From positions 1 to 64,000 of the forward strand of contig NZ_BJCC01000032.1 in NCBI RefSeq assembly GCF_004309355.1: DNA of 64,000 nucleotides. The letters are read 5' to 3'. The notes beneath the pieces are model-generated. The model worked only from the letters and a program-made list of their open reading frames with translations. It was not told the origin of the DNA and did no database searches. Each line of letters opens with the position of its first letter. The first letter of the stretch is position 1. Below, piece by piece: positions 39,087 through 48,680 of this stretch. The position numbers and the translations under genes are program-made. Origin of the DNA: Enterococcus florum. GTDB lineage: Bacteria > Bacillota > Bacilli > Lactobacillales > Enterococcaceae.

Positions 39087-39887
39087 TTATTTTTTTGTCT
39101 TTTGTTTTCGTTGATCACCGATCCAGTTAAAGTAATAAGAAATAATCTCTGAAAATAGAAACATTTCAAACCGGACATCCAATTGGTGTAGGGATCCGTC
39201 TTCTCTTAAAAAGGTTGAAGCGGCTGGTAAAATAAAGGATTTGGAGACCTTTTTCACTAGTTCAGCATCTTTGTTCATGGTGATTAAAATGGTTTTGGCT
39301 CCAGCAGCATTGGCTGCATTGATCAAGTCACTGTATAGCTCCAAAGCTGTAACCGAATAAATAATGTAGACCCATTCCTTTTTCACAGTCTGACTTAAAT
39401 AATGCATTTTTGTTTCTGTTGTGATTGCTTCATAAAAAAAGCCTTGTGAGTAAAGAGAATAGACCAGCTGTTGAGCAGCCAGGCCAGTGTTGTCAAAGCC
39501 GATACATTTAACATCCTGGGAATCATGCATCCATTCTACAAACTCGATAATATCCTTTTCCATATCTAATTCCTTCAGCTTCGAAAATGAGCGTTCATAA
39601 GTATTGATGACCTCATGGAATAAGGAAGATTTATGGACAGGTTTTTCTTGGTTTTTGTCATTGACAAATGAATCCAATGCCAGCTTGAACTCTGGATATC
39701 CGCTGTAGCCGATTTTTTTGATCGCTCGCAAAATAGTAGGGGAGCTCACATCAAAACGATCAGCCATATCATGGATCGACAGCCCAACGTATTGTGCAGG
39801 ATCAGCCATTATTTGTTCAAAAATCTTTTTATCTGTTTTAAACATCTTGGTATAATGAATTGTGATTGCTTCTTCGATATTGTGCAT
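39087..39887 (-). CDS. RpiR-family regulator (HTH-SIS)
   Basis: This 266-residue protein has an N-terminal HTH_6 domain (~1-75, SIHDMADRFDVSSPTILRAIKKIGYSGYPEFK in the protein) and a C-terminal SIS domain (~115-250) that normally senses a sugar phosphate. ATG 39887 is preferred, with AAAGGA upstream on the minus strand; the longer frame to 39950 runs through an operator-like sequence. It sits between two operons whose promoters carry the same operators, so it most likely controls both and itself. Confidence 0.85.
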   Translation of the reverse strand: MHNIEEAITIHYTKMFKTDKKIFEQIMADPAQYVGLSIHDMADRFDVSSPTILRAIKKIGYSGYPEFKLALDSFVNDKNQEKPVHKSSLFHEVINTYERSFSKLKELDMEKDIIEFVEWMHDSQDVKCIGFDNTGLAAQQLVYSLYSQGFFYEAITTETKMHYLSQTVKKEWVYIIYSVTALELYSDLINAANAAGAKTILITMNKDAELVKKVSKSFILPAASTFLREDGSLHQLDVRFEMFLFSEIISYYFNWIGDQRKQKTKK

Positions 39888-39935
39888 CCTCTCAACATCC
39901 TTTCCCTGTTCTTCTACCCTTATCCTACCAAAAAA

Positions 39936-40061
39936 CGTAATAAATTTCAAACGATCATTCGACTTAGAAATATATTACAAAACCCTTGACTTGGCAAAGA
40001 GAAAACGATATCATGTATGTAACATATTACACTTGAACATTATCCTAAGTAACAAATTACT
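39936..40061. promoter_or_regulatory. Control region between rpiR and the esterase gene
   Basis: The plus-strand promoter is TTGACT (39986-39991), 17 bp and TATCAT (40009-40014). A cre-like AGAAAACGATATCA (40000-40013) overlaps the -10. Operators are TGTAACATATTACA (40018-40031, TGTAA/TTACA arms) and AGTAACAAATTACT (40048-40061). Two more related elements, AGAAATATATTACA (39966-39979) and CGTAATAAATTTCA (39936-39949), lie on the rpiR side. The layout copies 33908-33985 nearly element by element. Confidence 0.7.
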
Positions 40062-40142
40062 AAAAGAGTCGTATCAGCTTCCTGTTTCCTATCACCAAAC
40101 AATTTGCTGCTGCGGCTAAATGATAAAAAGGAATTGAAAAGC

Positions 40143-41582
40143 ATGCTAAATTTAAATCCATTATTAACAGATAATGTGGTATTACAAGCAGAAAAGAATC
40201 ATTTAATTAATGGCATAACAGACCCTCATCTTCAAGTCTCTCTTACGATCGGTGAAATAGTTTTAAGTGAGACAAGTGATTCGAAAGGGGCCTTTATCTT
40301 TACTGTACCCCCTCAACCTTATGGAATGATTGATCGTATGCGTATTGAAACAAAAAATGATGCCAAGGAAGTAATTGTTCAATATGGCGATGTTTTTCTC
40401 TTTGCGGGCCAATCAAATATGGAATACACAATGGCTTTAGAAGTTCATTATTCAGAGGAACTGACTCAAGTCAAGCAAGACAACATATTCTTCCATGTTG
40501 TTCCAAAGCCTGAATTCGAACTAGAACTCGAGAAAGAATCTTTTGGAACTTGGGAACAGCTGGGCTCAGATAATTTAGGCACTTTATCAGCCGTTGCCTA
40601 TTATGCCATGAAAGAACATCGTAAAAGCTATCCAGATCGGATTATTGGCATCGTTGTTTGCAGTAAAGGCGGAACCAGTGCCAGCTGCTGGGTGAGTGAA
40701 GCAGACTTATCAGAAGATGCCGTGCTGAATGAGCAGATTTTAGCTCCGTTTGTTGAGACAACTAAAGGAAAAGAGAAACAGTCTTTTGATACAGAATTTG
40801 CTACCTATTTGGCGACGTATCAGGCATACATAAAAAAACGTGCTAAGTGGGTCAAAGATCATCCTGAACTGACACTAGGACAGATCAAAGAACAGATCGG
40901 ACATTCACCCTGGCCGCCGCCTGCAAATCCGTATCTCTTCAATCGACCAGGCGGGCTTTATCAGAAAATGTTCAAACGAATCACACCTTTTACTTTTTCA
41001 TCAGTGATTTGGTATCAAGGAGAAGAGGATACAATGATTGGCTCAGTGTATGGACATTTATTGAAGCGGCTAATCCTGCGTTGGCGTAAGGAGCTAATGG
41101 AGCAAATCCCATTTTATCTCGTTCAATTACCAATATGTAAAGACAAACCGCAGCATGATTGGGCCAGTGTTCGACAAGCGCAAGCACAGGCTGTTCAAAA
41201 GTATAAAGATATTTTCCTAATCACCAGCTTGGATTGTGGAGAAGTAGAGGATATCCATCCAACAGAAAAAGCTATTCTCGGGCAACGCATCGGTGAGATC
41301 TTAGACAAGGTATATTATGCCAGCGCGCCTGTCGCAAGAGTATCCAGTTGGCACGACACAACGCTTGTGATCACAGTCGATCAGGCAGCTTCTTTGAAAT
41401 TGCTGGAAGTGTCTGCAATCCAATCAGATGGAACAATCGAAAAGATAGCAGTAGAAGGAAGTCAATTGATTATCGAGGGAAACGTTCATAACATCAGCTA
41501 TGCTTGGGAGAATGCTCCTGTCGTTGCCCTTTTTAATGAAGTCGGCTACCCTGTCTGCCCCTTCAACTTTGAAAGGTGCTGA
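40143..41582 (+). CDS. Sialate O-acetylesterase-like SGNH esterase (SASA domain)
   Basis: This 479-residue protein has no signal peptide, so it acts in the cytoplasm. The SASA/SGNH domain has the nucleophile Ser91 in FAGQSNME, the SKGGTSASCW block, IWYQGEEDT and the catalytic Asp-x-x-His in EDIHPTEK (His372). Members remove acetyl groups from sialic acids, xylans or other sugars. Its promoter matches that of the PTS operon, so it probably deacetylates the imported phospho-glycoside. ATG 40143 is chosen with AAAGGA 10 nt upstream. A truncated EIIA gene follows. Confidence 0.87.
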   Translation: MLNLNPLLTDNVVLQAEKNHLINGITDPHLQVSLTIGEIVLSETSDSKGAFIFTVPPQPYGMIDRMRIETKNDAKEVIVQYGDVFLFAGQSNMEYTMALEVHYSEELTQVKQDNIFFHVVPKPEFELELEKESFGTWEQLGSDNLGTLSAVAYYAMKEHRKSYPDRIIGIVVCSKGGTSASCWVSEADLSEDAVLNEQILAPFVETTKGKEKQSFDTEFATYLATYQAYIKKRAKWVKDHPELTLGQIKEQIGHSPWPPPANPYLFNRPGGLYQKMFKRITPFTFSSVIWYQGEEDTMIGSVYGHLLKRLILRWRKELMEQIPFYLVQLPICKDKPQHDWASVRQAQAQAVQKYKDIFLITSLDCGEVEDIHPTEKAILGQRIGEILDKVYYASAPVARVSSWHDTTLVITVDQAASLKLLEVSAIQSDGTIEKIAVEGSQLIIEGNVHNISYAWENAPVVALFNEVGYPVCPFNFERC

Positions 41583-41625
41583 CCTAAAATTATTTCAAAA
41601 CAATTACGTAACGAGGAGAAAGAAG

Positions 41626-41706
41626 ATGTTGAACTTCAGAAGTAAAGAAAAGGAGATTTTCTCTCCAGTCGATGGTGAGCTACTTCGATCTGTTCTAAGA
41701 CCGTGA
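41626..41706 (+). pseudogene. EIIA(Glc)-type PTS gene cut off after ~20 codons
   Basis: GAGGAG precedes ATG 41626. The translation MLNFRSKEKEIFSPVDGELL matches the N-terminus of EIIA(Glc)-type domains (a 'Fxx...I.SPVDGxLL' start). From about 41686 the sequence is instead the reverse strand of an IS4-type transposase (VLEQIE in the other orientation), and the frame ends at 41706. The active-site His region is gone. This would have been the missing EIIA for the EIIBC at 34145. Confidence 0.75.
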
Positions 41707-42400
41707 TTCTTGTATCGGATTTTTTCCATGTCACAAAGAAATAGCCGTCATTGTGTAAGCAATTCAGCAGGTTGTAATCAAAGTAACCATGATCAACGTC
41801 ATAGGTAACTTCTGCTTAGTTCAGTAGACACTCAAAATGGTTTAGATCATGTTCTTCAGTGTTGGTGAGCGTAAAACGCTCTGGTTACTGATTTTCTTTA
41901 TCCAGAAAACAGAGATTCAAATAAAGCTCGATGCCTGCTTTTGTTTTCCGAAACGTCGCCAAGGAAATCGAGCTTTTTTCAGTGGAATCGTGGTCGAATC
42001 AACGAGTTGTAGTCTAATTACTTTTGAACTCGGTTGTTGCTCAGACACTTTCCTAACCAACTAAGTAAAGAGTTCTATCAGAGCTTCTTCCCTGATTTTA
42101 GCAGTTTTGCGAGAAAGTTTACTGTTGCCCGATGAATCAATTCCGATTTCTTCACAGAGACAACGCTTCACAAAGGCATGCTCCATTTCACGAAAGTTTG
42201 GCAATTCTCCATAAACGGTGAGTAACAGGACTTTTAGTTAGGAATCAAATTGTTTAAGCAAATTTTGAGCTGCTTTAGATAATTCTTCCACATTTATTGC
42301 GAAAATTCTTTTCTGAAAAGATGTTTTAGAGCTACATTCATACATACTTGGTTCCTTTTTATTGGTTTTGGATAAGTCATCCAAGATTAGTATAAAGGCC
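41686..42400 (-). mobile_element. Decayed IS4-family element remnant
   Basis: On the minus strand a transposase related to the one at 50691-51799 can be followed in pieces. It begins near 42348 (MYECSSKTSFQKRIFAINVEEL) and stops early at TAA, with an internal deletion. It then runs through GELPNFREMEHAF, CEEIGIDS, LSRKTAKI, QLVDSTTIPLKKARFPW and DGYFFVTWKKSDTRITVLEQ. Its C-terminal part with the catalytic Glu is missing at the EIIA junction. Several stops and frameshifts make it inactive. Confidence 0.8.
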
Positions 42401-42507
42401 TTTTTTTGTGGTTCACAAAAACAAAATTTCACCAATTTTTTTGTTTTTAGAGACCATATCAATATTTTTGAAATCATGCAAAAATATATGCATGGAGGCG
42501 ATCAATA

Positions 42508-43134
42508 GTGAAAAAAGCAAATACGACAAAATTTATGTATGACATTGGGGCATTAGCAATCGTTCGAACGGAAAGCTTCAATCGGGCGTCCGAAATCGCA
42601 GAAGGGTGTATTGCAGGCGGAATCCCTGTGATGGAAATGAGTTTCACCTTAAACAACGCCGGAGAAATCATTCAGCAGTTAAAAGAAAAGCATGGTGTTT
42701 CATTGTGTGTGGGAGCAGGGACGGTACTTGATTCCGAAACTGCACGGCATGCCGTTTTAAAAGGGGCAGATTTTATTATTTCTCCGAATTTTGATTTGGG
42801 TGTTGCTCAAGTTTGTAACCGTTATCAAATTCCGTATGCGCCGGGATGTACTAGTTTTACTGAAGCGGTCGAAGCTTTAAGTGCTGGTGCAGCATTTATC
42901 AAAGCTTTTCCAATTTCTGATTTTTATGGCAATCAATTGGTAAAAGTTCTTAAAACGCCTGTGCCAGATATGCCGATCTTAGCTAGTGGTGGCATTACTT
43001 TAGACAACTTGGACGAATGGCTTAAAAATGGCGTAGATGTATGCGGATTTGGCTCCTTATTGACCAAAGGTACGGCAAAAGAAATTGAGCACAATGCAAA
43101 GAAAATTGCAGAAATTATTAAAAATTACAGATAG
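42508..43134 (+). CDS. KDPG/KHG aldolase family protein
   Basis: This 208-residue class I aldolase resembles Eda. It splits 2-keto-3-deoxy-6-phosphogluconate or a related keto-deoxy sugar acid into pyruvate and an aldehyde. Visible are LAIVRTES, the Glu in GIPVMEMSFT, GAGTVLD, the Schiff-base Lys in AAFIKAFP, and LASGGITLDN. The start is GTG 42508 behind GGAGGCGAT. It is the first gene of a mannose-family PTS operon, 15 nt before EIIB, so the incoming sugar is probably converted to a keto-deoxy acid. A weak promoter (TTGTTT/TATTTT, 42441-42468) is possible upstream. Confidence 0.9.
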   Translation: MKKANTTKFMYDIGALAIVRTESFNRASEIAEGCIAGGIPVMEMSFTLNNAGEIIQQLKEKHGVSLCVGAGTVLDSETARHAVLKGADFIISPNFDLGVAQVCNRYQIPYAPGCTSFTEAVEALSAGAAFIKAFPISDFYGNQLVKVLKTPVPDMPILASGGITLDNLDEWLKNGVDVCGFGSLLTKGTAKEIEHNAKKIAEIIKNYR

Positions 43135-43149
43135 AAAGAGGGAAAAAGA

Positions 43150-43629
43150 ATGATTGCATTAACACGGGTAGATTTTCGATTGATTCATGGACAGGTGATT
43201 ACACGCTGGCTAAAGCAATGTGATATCAACGAAATCGTAACGGTGGATACGGAATTGAGCAAGGATGCATTTATGCAAGATGTATTCAAAATGGCTGCAC
43301 CAAAGGGAGTGAAGATCAGCGTCGTCTCTTCGGAACAGGCAGTTACAGTACAAGAAAAAGGAGGGTTGGATAAAAATCGAGTGTTGCTGCTGTTCAAAAG
43401 TGTCAAAGAATTATGTGCCACTGTAGAAAAAGGACTGAAGCTAGAAGAAGTCCAAATTGGCGGTTTAGGTGGAGGGCCTGGTAGAAAAGCAGTCAATAAT
43501 GCGATTACGCTGGATCGAACAGATGCGGACCAATTGCTGGATTTAGAGAAAAAAGGAATCAAAGTTTATTTTCAAACAACACCAGATTACCCTTCTGAAA
43601 CATTAAAGAATGCGGTAGCAAAACTATAA
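43150..43629 (+). CDS. PTS mannose/fructose/sorbose family EIIB
   Basis: This 159-residue cytoplasmic protein carries the phosphorylated His13 in RVDFRLIHGQVITRW, the family signature. It passes phosphate from EIIA (46201) to sugar bound in the EIIC/EIID complex. The length is typical. It lies between the aldolase and EIIC genes with short gaps. Confidence 0.94.
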   Translation: MIALTRVDFRLIHGQVITRWLKQCDINEIVTVDTELSKDAFMQDVFKMAAPKGVKISVVSSEQAVTVQEKGGLDKNRVLLLFKSVKELCATVEKGLKLEEVQIGGLGGGPGRKAVNNAITLDRTDADQLLDLEKKGIKVYFQTTPDYPSETLKNAVAKL

Positions 43630-43648
43630 AAATGAAAAGGAGATTGTT

Positions 43649-44398
43649 ATGGTTATTCAATCAGCGTTAGTGGGACTTATTTATTGGATCGCAATGGGAA
43701 GGGCGCAGTATTTCTTCTCCTTTGCTTTTCGTAAGCCGGTTGTTTTAGGCGTATTTATCGGATTAGTTTTTGGAGATGTTCAACAAGGTTTGTTGTATGG
43801 GGCAACAATTCAATTGATTTATATGGGCGGGATCGAAGCTGGAGGGAATATTCCAAGTGACCAAGCATTGGCGGCCTGTATTGCGATTCCGGCAGCTTTA
43901 TTAAGCAATTTAGATGCGAATGCTGCTGTAGCGTTAGCTGTTCCTTTTGGTGTTTTAGGAGTCTTGATTAATAATGTTCGCCGTACATTCAACTCTTTCT
44001 ACAATACGCGGGCTGACAAATTAATTGAAGAAGGCAAATATGATCAACTGTCCTTGTATTCATTTCTGATTCCGTGGCTTACTAATGGCGTTTTATATTT
44101 CACCCCGGTATTTATCTCTACTCTTTTTGGTGCGAATGTCGTCAAAGCCTTTATCAATGTGATTCCTGATTGGCTGATGAATGGGTTATCCAATGCCGGT
44201 GCGATGCTTCCCGCTTTGGGCTTCGCCTTAACACTAGTCGTTATGGGTAAAAAGCAATACTTGCCATTCTTTGTTTTAGGCTTTTTCGCCTACTCAGTAA
44301 TGGGCTTCTCCATGCTGACAGGTGCCGTTTTCGCAGTTTGTATAGCGATGATTAGTTCTTTATTTAAACAAACTTCTGACGAGGGGGATTACGCATGA
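43649..44398 (+). CDS. PTS mannose/fructose/sorbose family EIIC
   Basis: This 249-residue membrane protein of the ManY type has about seven hydrophobic segments. The conserved block GLVFGDVQQGLLYGATIQLIYMG and the MGGIEAGGNIPSDQALAAC region form the sugar-translocating core. AAAAGGAG precedes the ATG. The last 4 nt overlap the EIID start (ATGA), so the two are made in equal amounts. Confidence 0.94.
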   Translation: MVIQSALVGLIYWIAMGRAQYFFSFAFRKPVVLGVFIGLVFGDVQQGLLYGATIQLIYMGGIEAGGNIPSDQALAACIAIPAALLSNLDANAAVALAVPFGVLGVLINNVRRTFNSFYNTRADKLIEEGKYDQLSLYSFLIPWLTNGVLYFTPVFISTLFGANVVKAFINVIPDWLMNGLSNAGAMLPALGFALTLVVMGKKQYLPFFVLGFFAYSVMGFSMLTGAVFAVCIAMISSLFKQTSDEGDYA

Positions 44399-45231
44399 GT
44401 GAAGTAAGTACAGTTTCAGATAAGAAAGTTACTCGCATGGACCTATTCAAAGCTTGGTGGAAATGGACCTTAGCGGTGGAAGTTCCTGTAAGTTTTGACC
44501 GAATGCAAGCTTTGGCCTTCAGTTATTCATTGAATAAAATTTTGCAAAAGATCTATAAGGACGATCCAGAAGAGCTGCAAGAGTCAATGAAGCGTCATGT
44601 CCAAATGTTCAATACCAACTGTGATTGGGGTAGTGTCATTCACGGTATCATTATTTCACTTGAAGAACAACGCTCGATGGGAAATGAAGAGATCACTCCT
44701 GAGATGATGGAATCACTGAAAATCGGGTTGATGGGTCCTTTAGCTGGGATCGGCGACAGTGTTGACCAGGGGATCGTTGCGACAATTCCTTTAGCGATCT
44801 TTGTTCCGATGGCATTAGAAGGTTCTGTTTTAGCGGCCTTTATCCCTGGGATAATCTACCTTGCATGGTCTTATAGCTGGTCATGGTTTTTGTTTAACAA
44901 AGGCTATTCATTAGGAAAGAATTCAGTTATGACGATCTTGCAATCAGGAGCGATCAAGAAGGTTATCGATATCGCAAGTATTGTTGGACTGTTTATGATC
45001 GGTTGCTTATCGGCAGCGTATGTCAAATTTGAGACGATCTTAGAATTTGTCAGCAATACTGAAAAAGTTTCAGTACAGGAAATATTGAATGGAATGTTGC
45101 CAAACCTTTTACCATTTTGTCTAGTTATGGCGATGTATTTCTACATCATTAAGAAAGGTCCGAAGTATCTTAATATCATCCTCGTCACAATGGCAATAGC
45201 CATTTTACTGACATTCTTAGGAATTATTTAA
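44395..45231 (+). CDS. PTS mannose/fructose/sorbose family EIID
   Basis: This 278-residue ManZ-type partner of EIIC has the conserved FNTNCDWGSVIHGIIISLEEQ and GLMGPLAGIGDSVDQG blocks and several C-terminal membrane helices (~185-205, 235-255 and 260-278). Together with EIIC it forms the membrane channel. Mannose-family PTS of this type also carry amino-sugar acids and fructose-amine compounds. Confidence 0.94.
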   Translation: MSEVSTVSDKKVTRMDLFKAWWKWTLAVEVPVSFDRMQALAFSYSLNKILQKIYKDDPEELQESMKRHVQMFNTNCDWGSVIHGIIISLEEQRSMGNEEITPEMMESLKIGLMGPLAGIGDSVDQGIVATIPLAIFVPMALEGSVLAAFIPGIIYLAWSYSWSWFLFNKGYSLGKNSVMTILQSGAIKKVIDIASIVGLFMIGCLSAAYVKFETILEFVSNTEKVSVQEILNGMLPNLLPFCLVMAMYFYIIKKGPKYLNIILVTMAIAILLTFLGII

Positions 45232-45244
45232 AGGGGGGAGTTGG

Positions 45245-46186
45245 ATGAAAGTATTAATAACACCACGAGGCTTTGCCGCTTACGGGTTGGACTACGTGGA
45301 AAAAATGAAAAAAGCCGGACTAGAAATTCATTACAATGATACAGGCTTGGCCTATTCACCAGAGAAATTCGCTGAACTAGCAAAAGACGCCGATGCAATC
45401 ATTGTAGGTGTTGACAAAATGGATAGAGCGCTAATCGATCAATGTCCGAAATTAAAAGTCATATGCAAATTTGGTGTCGGAACAGACAATATCGATGTTG
45501 CTTATGCTGAAAGCAAAAAGATCTATGTGGGCAGAACGATTGGATCGAACTCGAATGCGGTAGCTGAGCATGTGATGAGTTTTATCTATTGTGAGTCGAA
45601 GAATCTTTGGCCAACGATTCGTGAGGTAAAAAATCATAGATGGGAAAAACCGACAGGCTTTGAAGTTCGGGAAAAAGTATTAGGGATCATTGGTTTTGGA
45701 GCAATTGGAAAACACTTAGCAAAACAAGCAGTAGGCGTAGGCATGACTGTCCAGATAAATGATGTATTCGATATTTCAACCGAAGTATTAGACGAGTACC
45801 AAGTTGAAAAGGTCGAACTGGGACATTTATTGGAAAGTTCAGATTATATTTCGCTACACCTACCGTTAATCAATGATACCAAAAATTTGATCTCAACAAA
45901 AGAATTTAAAAAAATGAAAACTAACGCATGTTTGTTGAATGCTGCTAGAGGCGGCATCGTAGACGAACAAGCCTTGTATCAAGCGTTGAAAACGGGAGAG
46001 ATCAGAAGTGCTTGCTTTGATGTATTCAGTACTGAGCCGCCAGCGGAAGACGAGCCGCTGCTGGAATTGGACAACTTCTTATTGACCTCTCATACCGCAG
46101 CACGAACAGTGGAATCAGAAAAACGAACCTGCGAGTATTCATCAAGCATTATTATGGAACAACTGCAAGGTTTAACTCAGAGTTGA
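45245..46186 (+). CDS. D-2-hydroxyacid dehydrogenase (phosphoglycerate dehydrogenase-like)
   Basis: This 313-residue NAD-dependent enzyme has the nucleotide-binding GFGAIGKHLA, the Arg-containing NAARGGIVDE and the catalytic Glu/His region (DVFSTEPPAEDEPLLE...LTSHTAA). It would interconvert a 2-hydroxy acid and a 2-keto acid, which suits a pathway ending in an aldolase and a DapA-type lyase. AAGGGGGGAG precedes the ATG. It lies between EIID and EIIA in the operon. Confidence 0.88.
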   Translation: MKVLITPRGFAAYGLDYVEKMKKAGLEIHYNDTGLAYSPEKFAELAKDADAIIVGVDKMDRALIDQCPKLKVICKFGVGTDNIDVAYAESKKIYVGRTIGSNSNAVAEHVMSFIYCESKNLWPTIREVKNHRWEKPTGFEVREKVLGIIGFGAIGKHLAKQAVGVGMTVQINDVFDISTEVLDEYQVEKVELGHLLESSDYISLHLPLINDTKNLISTKEFKKMKTNACLLNAARGGIVDEQALYQALKTGEIRSACFDVFSTEPPAEDEPLLELDNFLLTSHTAARTVESEKRTCEYSSSIIMEQLQGLTQS

Positions 46187-46200
46187 AAAGAGGAAATGAA

Positions 46201-46608
46201 ATGGCGAAATTAAACATCATTGTGGCAACTCATGGACAGTTTGGTGAAGAGCTGGTGAAATCCGCAGAAATGATCATTGGTCCGACCGAAAACGTCTATA
46301 ATTTATCGCTGCTTCCAGAAAAATCTTTTGAGGATTTTTATAAAGAAGCAAGAGCGATTTTTGAAGAAATTGAAGGCCCGACCATTGCTTTGGTCGATCT
46401 ATTTGGTGGAACGCCTTCTAACGTTTTGACGGCACTGACGAAACAATATGATCACAAAGTATTAAGCGGTGTGAATCTGCCTATACTAATTGATTTGTAC
46501 ATGAAAGGTATGACAGCAGAAAACATCGATCTGGAGCGAATCGTGCAAGAGAGTTTTAAAGTCTTTAACGAAAGCATGATTTTGACCAATGAACGATTAG
46601 AAGTTTAG
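46201..46608 (+). CDS. PTS mannose-family EIIA
   Basis: This 135-residue protein has His11 in IIVATHGQFGEEL as phosphorylation site and ALVDLFGGTPSNVL as the second conserved block. It accepts phosphate from HPr and gives it to EIIB. ATG 46201 follows AGAGGAAATGA; the upstream TTG at 46183 overlaps the dehydrogenase end and is unlikely. Here EIIA is a separate protein, not fused to EIIB. Confidence 0.94.
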   Translation: MAKLNIIVATHGQFGEELVKSAEMIIGPTENVYNLSLLPEKSFEDFYKEARAIFEEIEGPTIALVDLFGGTPSNVLTALTKQYDHKVLSGVNLPILIDLYMKGMTAENIDLERIVQESFKVFNESMILTNERLEV

Positions 46609-46626
46609 AAAGCAGGTGAAATAAAC

Positions 46627-47511
46627 GTGTTTGAAGGAATCATTACCCCGATTGTGACCCCTATTAGAAGGGATACGGCAGAAAGTTTAAATTTAGCAGC
46701 AATGGAACAACTAGTCGATCATTTGATTGGAAAAGGTGTTTCAGGTATATTCCCATTGGGTAGCAATGGAGAGTTCCATGTTTTAGATAATCAAGAAAAA
46801 ATGGATTTTACTAAAGCGGTTATTCATCATGTTAACGGACGCGTCCCGGTCTATGTGGGTACTGGGGCATGTTCAACCAAAGAAACGATTCAATTATCGA
46901 AACAAGCAGAGGCTCTCGGAGCAGATGCTTTATCCGTGATTACCCCTTATTTTCTACGACCAACTGATGAGGAATTGATTCAGCATTATACCCAAGTTGC
47001 GGAAAGTGTGAAGATCCCTATCATTTTATACAACATTCCTAAAGCTACAGGAGTAAATATATCCAGTGATGTATTGAAAGCCTTGAGCAAGGTTGAGAAT
47101 ATTTCTGGGATCAAAGACAGCAGCGGTGATTTAGCTAATCTTGAAAATTATATTAAAACGGTTGAAGGTACAAAGATCAAAGTATTGGTTGGTTCAGATT
47201 CTAAAATTTTAGCTGGATACCAAATGGGAGCAACGGGTGCCATCGCTGGAACGAGCAATTTAATTACTGACACGCTAGTCGGCTTGGATCAAGCTTACCA
47301 TGCAGGAAACTTGGAAGAAGCACAAAAACTGCAAGCAGATATCGAAGAATTACGGAAAGTATTGCCGTTTGGAACCGTGCCATCAATCTTGAAACGAGCA
47401 GTAGAAATCGCTGGTATCGCCGAAGTTGGTCCTGCTAGAAAACCAGTTCAAGAACCAAGTGTAGAAGTAGAAGATAAAATTAAAAAGATGCTTTCTTATT
47501 ATCATTTATAA
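46627..47511 (+). CDS. DapA/N-acetylneuraminate lyase family aldolase
   Basis: This 294-residue TIM-barrel enzyme has PLGSNGEFHVLD, the conserved Tyr in ILYNIPKATG, and the Schiff-base Lys in ISGIKDSSGD. The family makes or splits 2-keto acids from pyruvate and an aldehyde; besides dihydrodipicolinate synthase it includes sialate lyase and keto-deoxy sugar acid aldolases. In this operon a catabolic lyase or dehydratase is more likely than lysine synthesis. The start is GTG 46627 after AGCAGGTGA. Confidence 0.88.
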   Translation: MFEGIITPIVTPIRRDTAESLNLAAMEQLVDHLIGKGVSGIFPLGSNGEFHVLDNQEKMDFTKAVIHHVNGRVPVYVGTGACSTKETIQLSKQAEALGADALSVITPYFLRPTDEELIQHYTQVAESVKIPIILYNIPKATGVNISSDVLKALSKVENISGIKDSSGDLANLENYIKTVEGTKIKVLVGSDSKILAGYQMGATGAIAGTSNLITDTLVGLDQAYHAGNLEEAQKLQADIEELRKVLPFGTVPSILKRAVEIAGIAEVGPARKPVQEPSVEVEDKIKKMLSYYHL

Positions 47512-47606
47512 ACAAAGATGAGTAGTCAAACGGTTTTTCGGGTGATGGATGCAGCTAAAGATTTATGTGGTATATTTAGATCAAAATAGAATTTTTGGTG
47601 ATCAAA

Positions 47607-48680
47607 ATGAAACTAGGGAAAATTTTTAAAGAGTTCATTCATGTAGTTCAAGAAAACCCCGACTATATCATTGGGTTGCTGAACGAAAAAGGTAGGATAG
47701 TATCTTGCAGTTTGGAAGAAAAAATTAATGAGACCGTTGCGATTGAAAGCAAAGATTCGAATCATCGAATATACAAAATTGTTGTGTCTAATGATCAATA
47801 TGGTTATTTATGGATTAGCGGACCTAATCAAGCGATTGACGTTGTTGGAAAGCTTCTTTTTGACTCTTTGAAGACTCGGATTCAATATGAATTGAATCAA
47901 AAATCTGCGAAAGAGATTCTTTCAGTAGATGATAAGCTGATCAAGGAGTTTTTGAATGAAGAACGGTCTAATTATCGGTATATAGATGAGTTGATGGCGA
48001 AAATCAAATTTGATCGGTCACTTCCTCGAATACCGATCTATATTATTAATGAAGAAAAATTTGATAAGGAAGAAATTACGGGTTTGAAATATAAAATCAA
48101 CGATAAGAATACCATCTATTCTTTGTTGACTCCTAATAATTTGCTGATCTACAAATCGCTGCTTAAACAGAATGAAACGAGTACAACTGAATATGTGAAC
48201 GAATTTATTCAAGAAATGATCGAATGGGGGCTTTCAGATTGTTATTACACTGTTGGATCGATCCAAGTCGATATTGATTTGTATAGTTTTAGCTACCTGA
48301 ACTGCCTCTGGCTACGAGAGAATGTTTCGTTAACGAAGGATGAACCGGTCTATTTTGAAGATCATTTGTTTGCTTATTTCACAACGAGTGCTTCAAGAAA
48401 GCTGACTTCTAATGTTTTTGATTATTACAAAAGAAAAACGGATCAATTGGACGTGGATGAGCTTATTCAAGTCGTTGATGAGCTTTATGCAAATGATTTC
48501 AGTGTCAAAAAAACCTCCGAAAGGCTATTTCTGCACAAAAATACGTTGCTTTACAAAATAAAGCGTTATGAGGAACTGTTAAGTTTAGACATTCGGGGAA
48601 GCTTTCAAGGGAAAATGATGATTTATTGTTTGGCGAATTTCCTAAAAAGCCAAAGTAGAAAGCAAGTGGGTGAAAAGTAA
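47607..48680 (+). CDS. CdaR/PucR-type transcriptional regulator
   Basis: This 357-residue protein has an N-terminal sensor region (~1-110) weakly like the CdaR sugar-diacid domain, a middle domain, and a C-terminal PucR-type helix-turn-helix (~300-350, TSERLFLHKNTLLYKIKRYEEL). It probably activates the PTS operon in response to a sugar acid. ATG 47607 is used; the TTG at 47595 lacks a ribosome site. EIIB-2 starts directly after its stop. Confidence 0.8.
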   Translation: MKLGKIFKEFIHVVQENPDYIIGLLNEKGRIVSCSLEEKINETVAIESKDSNHRIYKIVVSNDQYGYLWISGPNQAIDVVGKLLFDSLKTRIQYELNQKSAKEILSVDDKLIKEFLNEERSNYRYIDELMAKIKFDRSLPRIPIYIINEEKFDKEEITGLKYKINDKNTIYSLLTPNNLLIYKSLLKQNETSTTEYVNEFIQEMIEWGLSDCYYTVGSIQVDIDLYSFSYLNCLWLRENVSLTKDEPVYFEDHLFAYFTTSASRKLTSNVFDYYKRKTDQLDVDELIQVVDELYANDFSVKKTSERLFLHKNTLLYKIKRYEELLSLDIRGSFQGKMMIYCLANFLKSQSRKQVGEK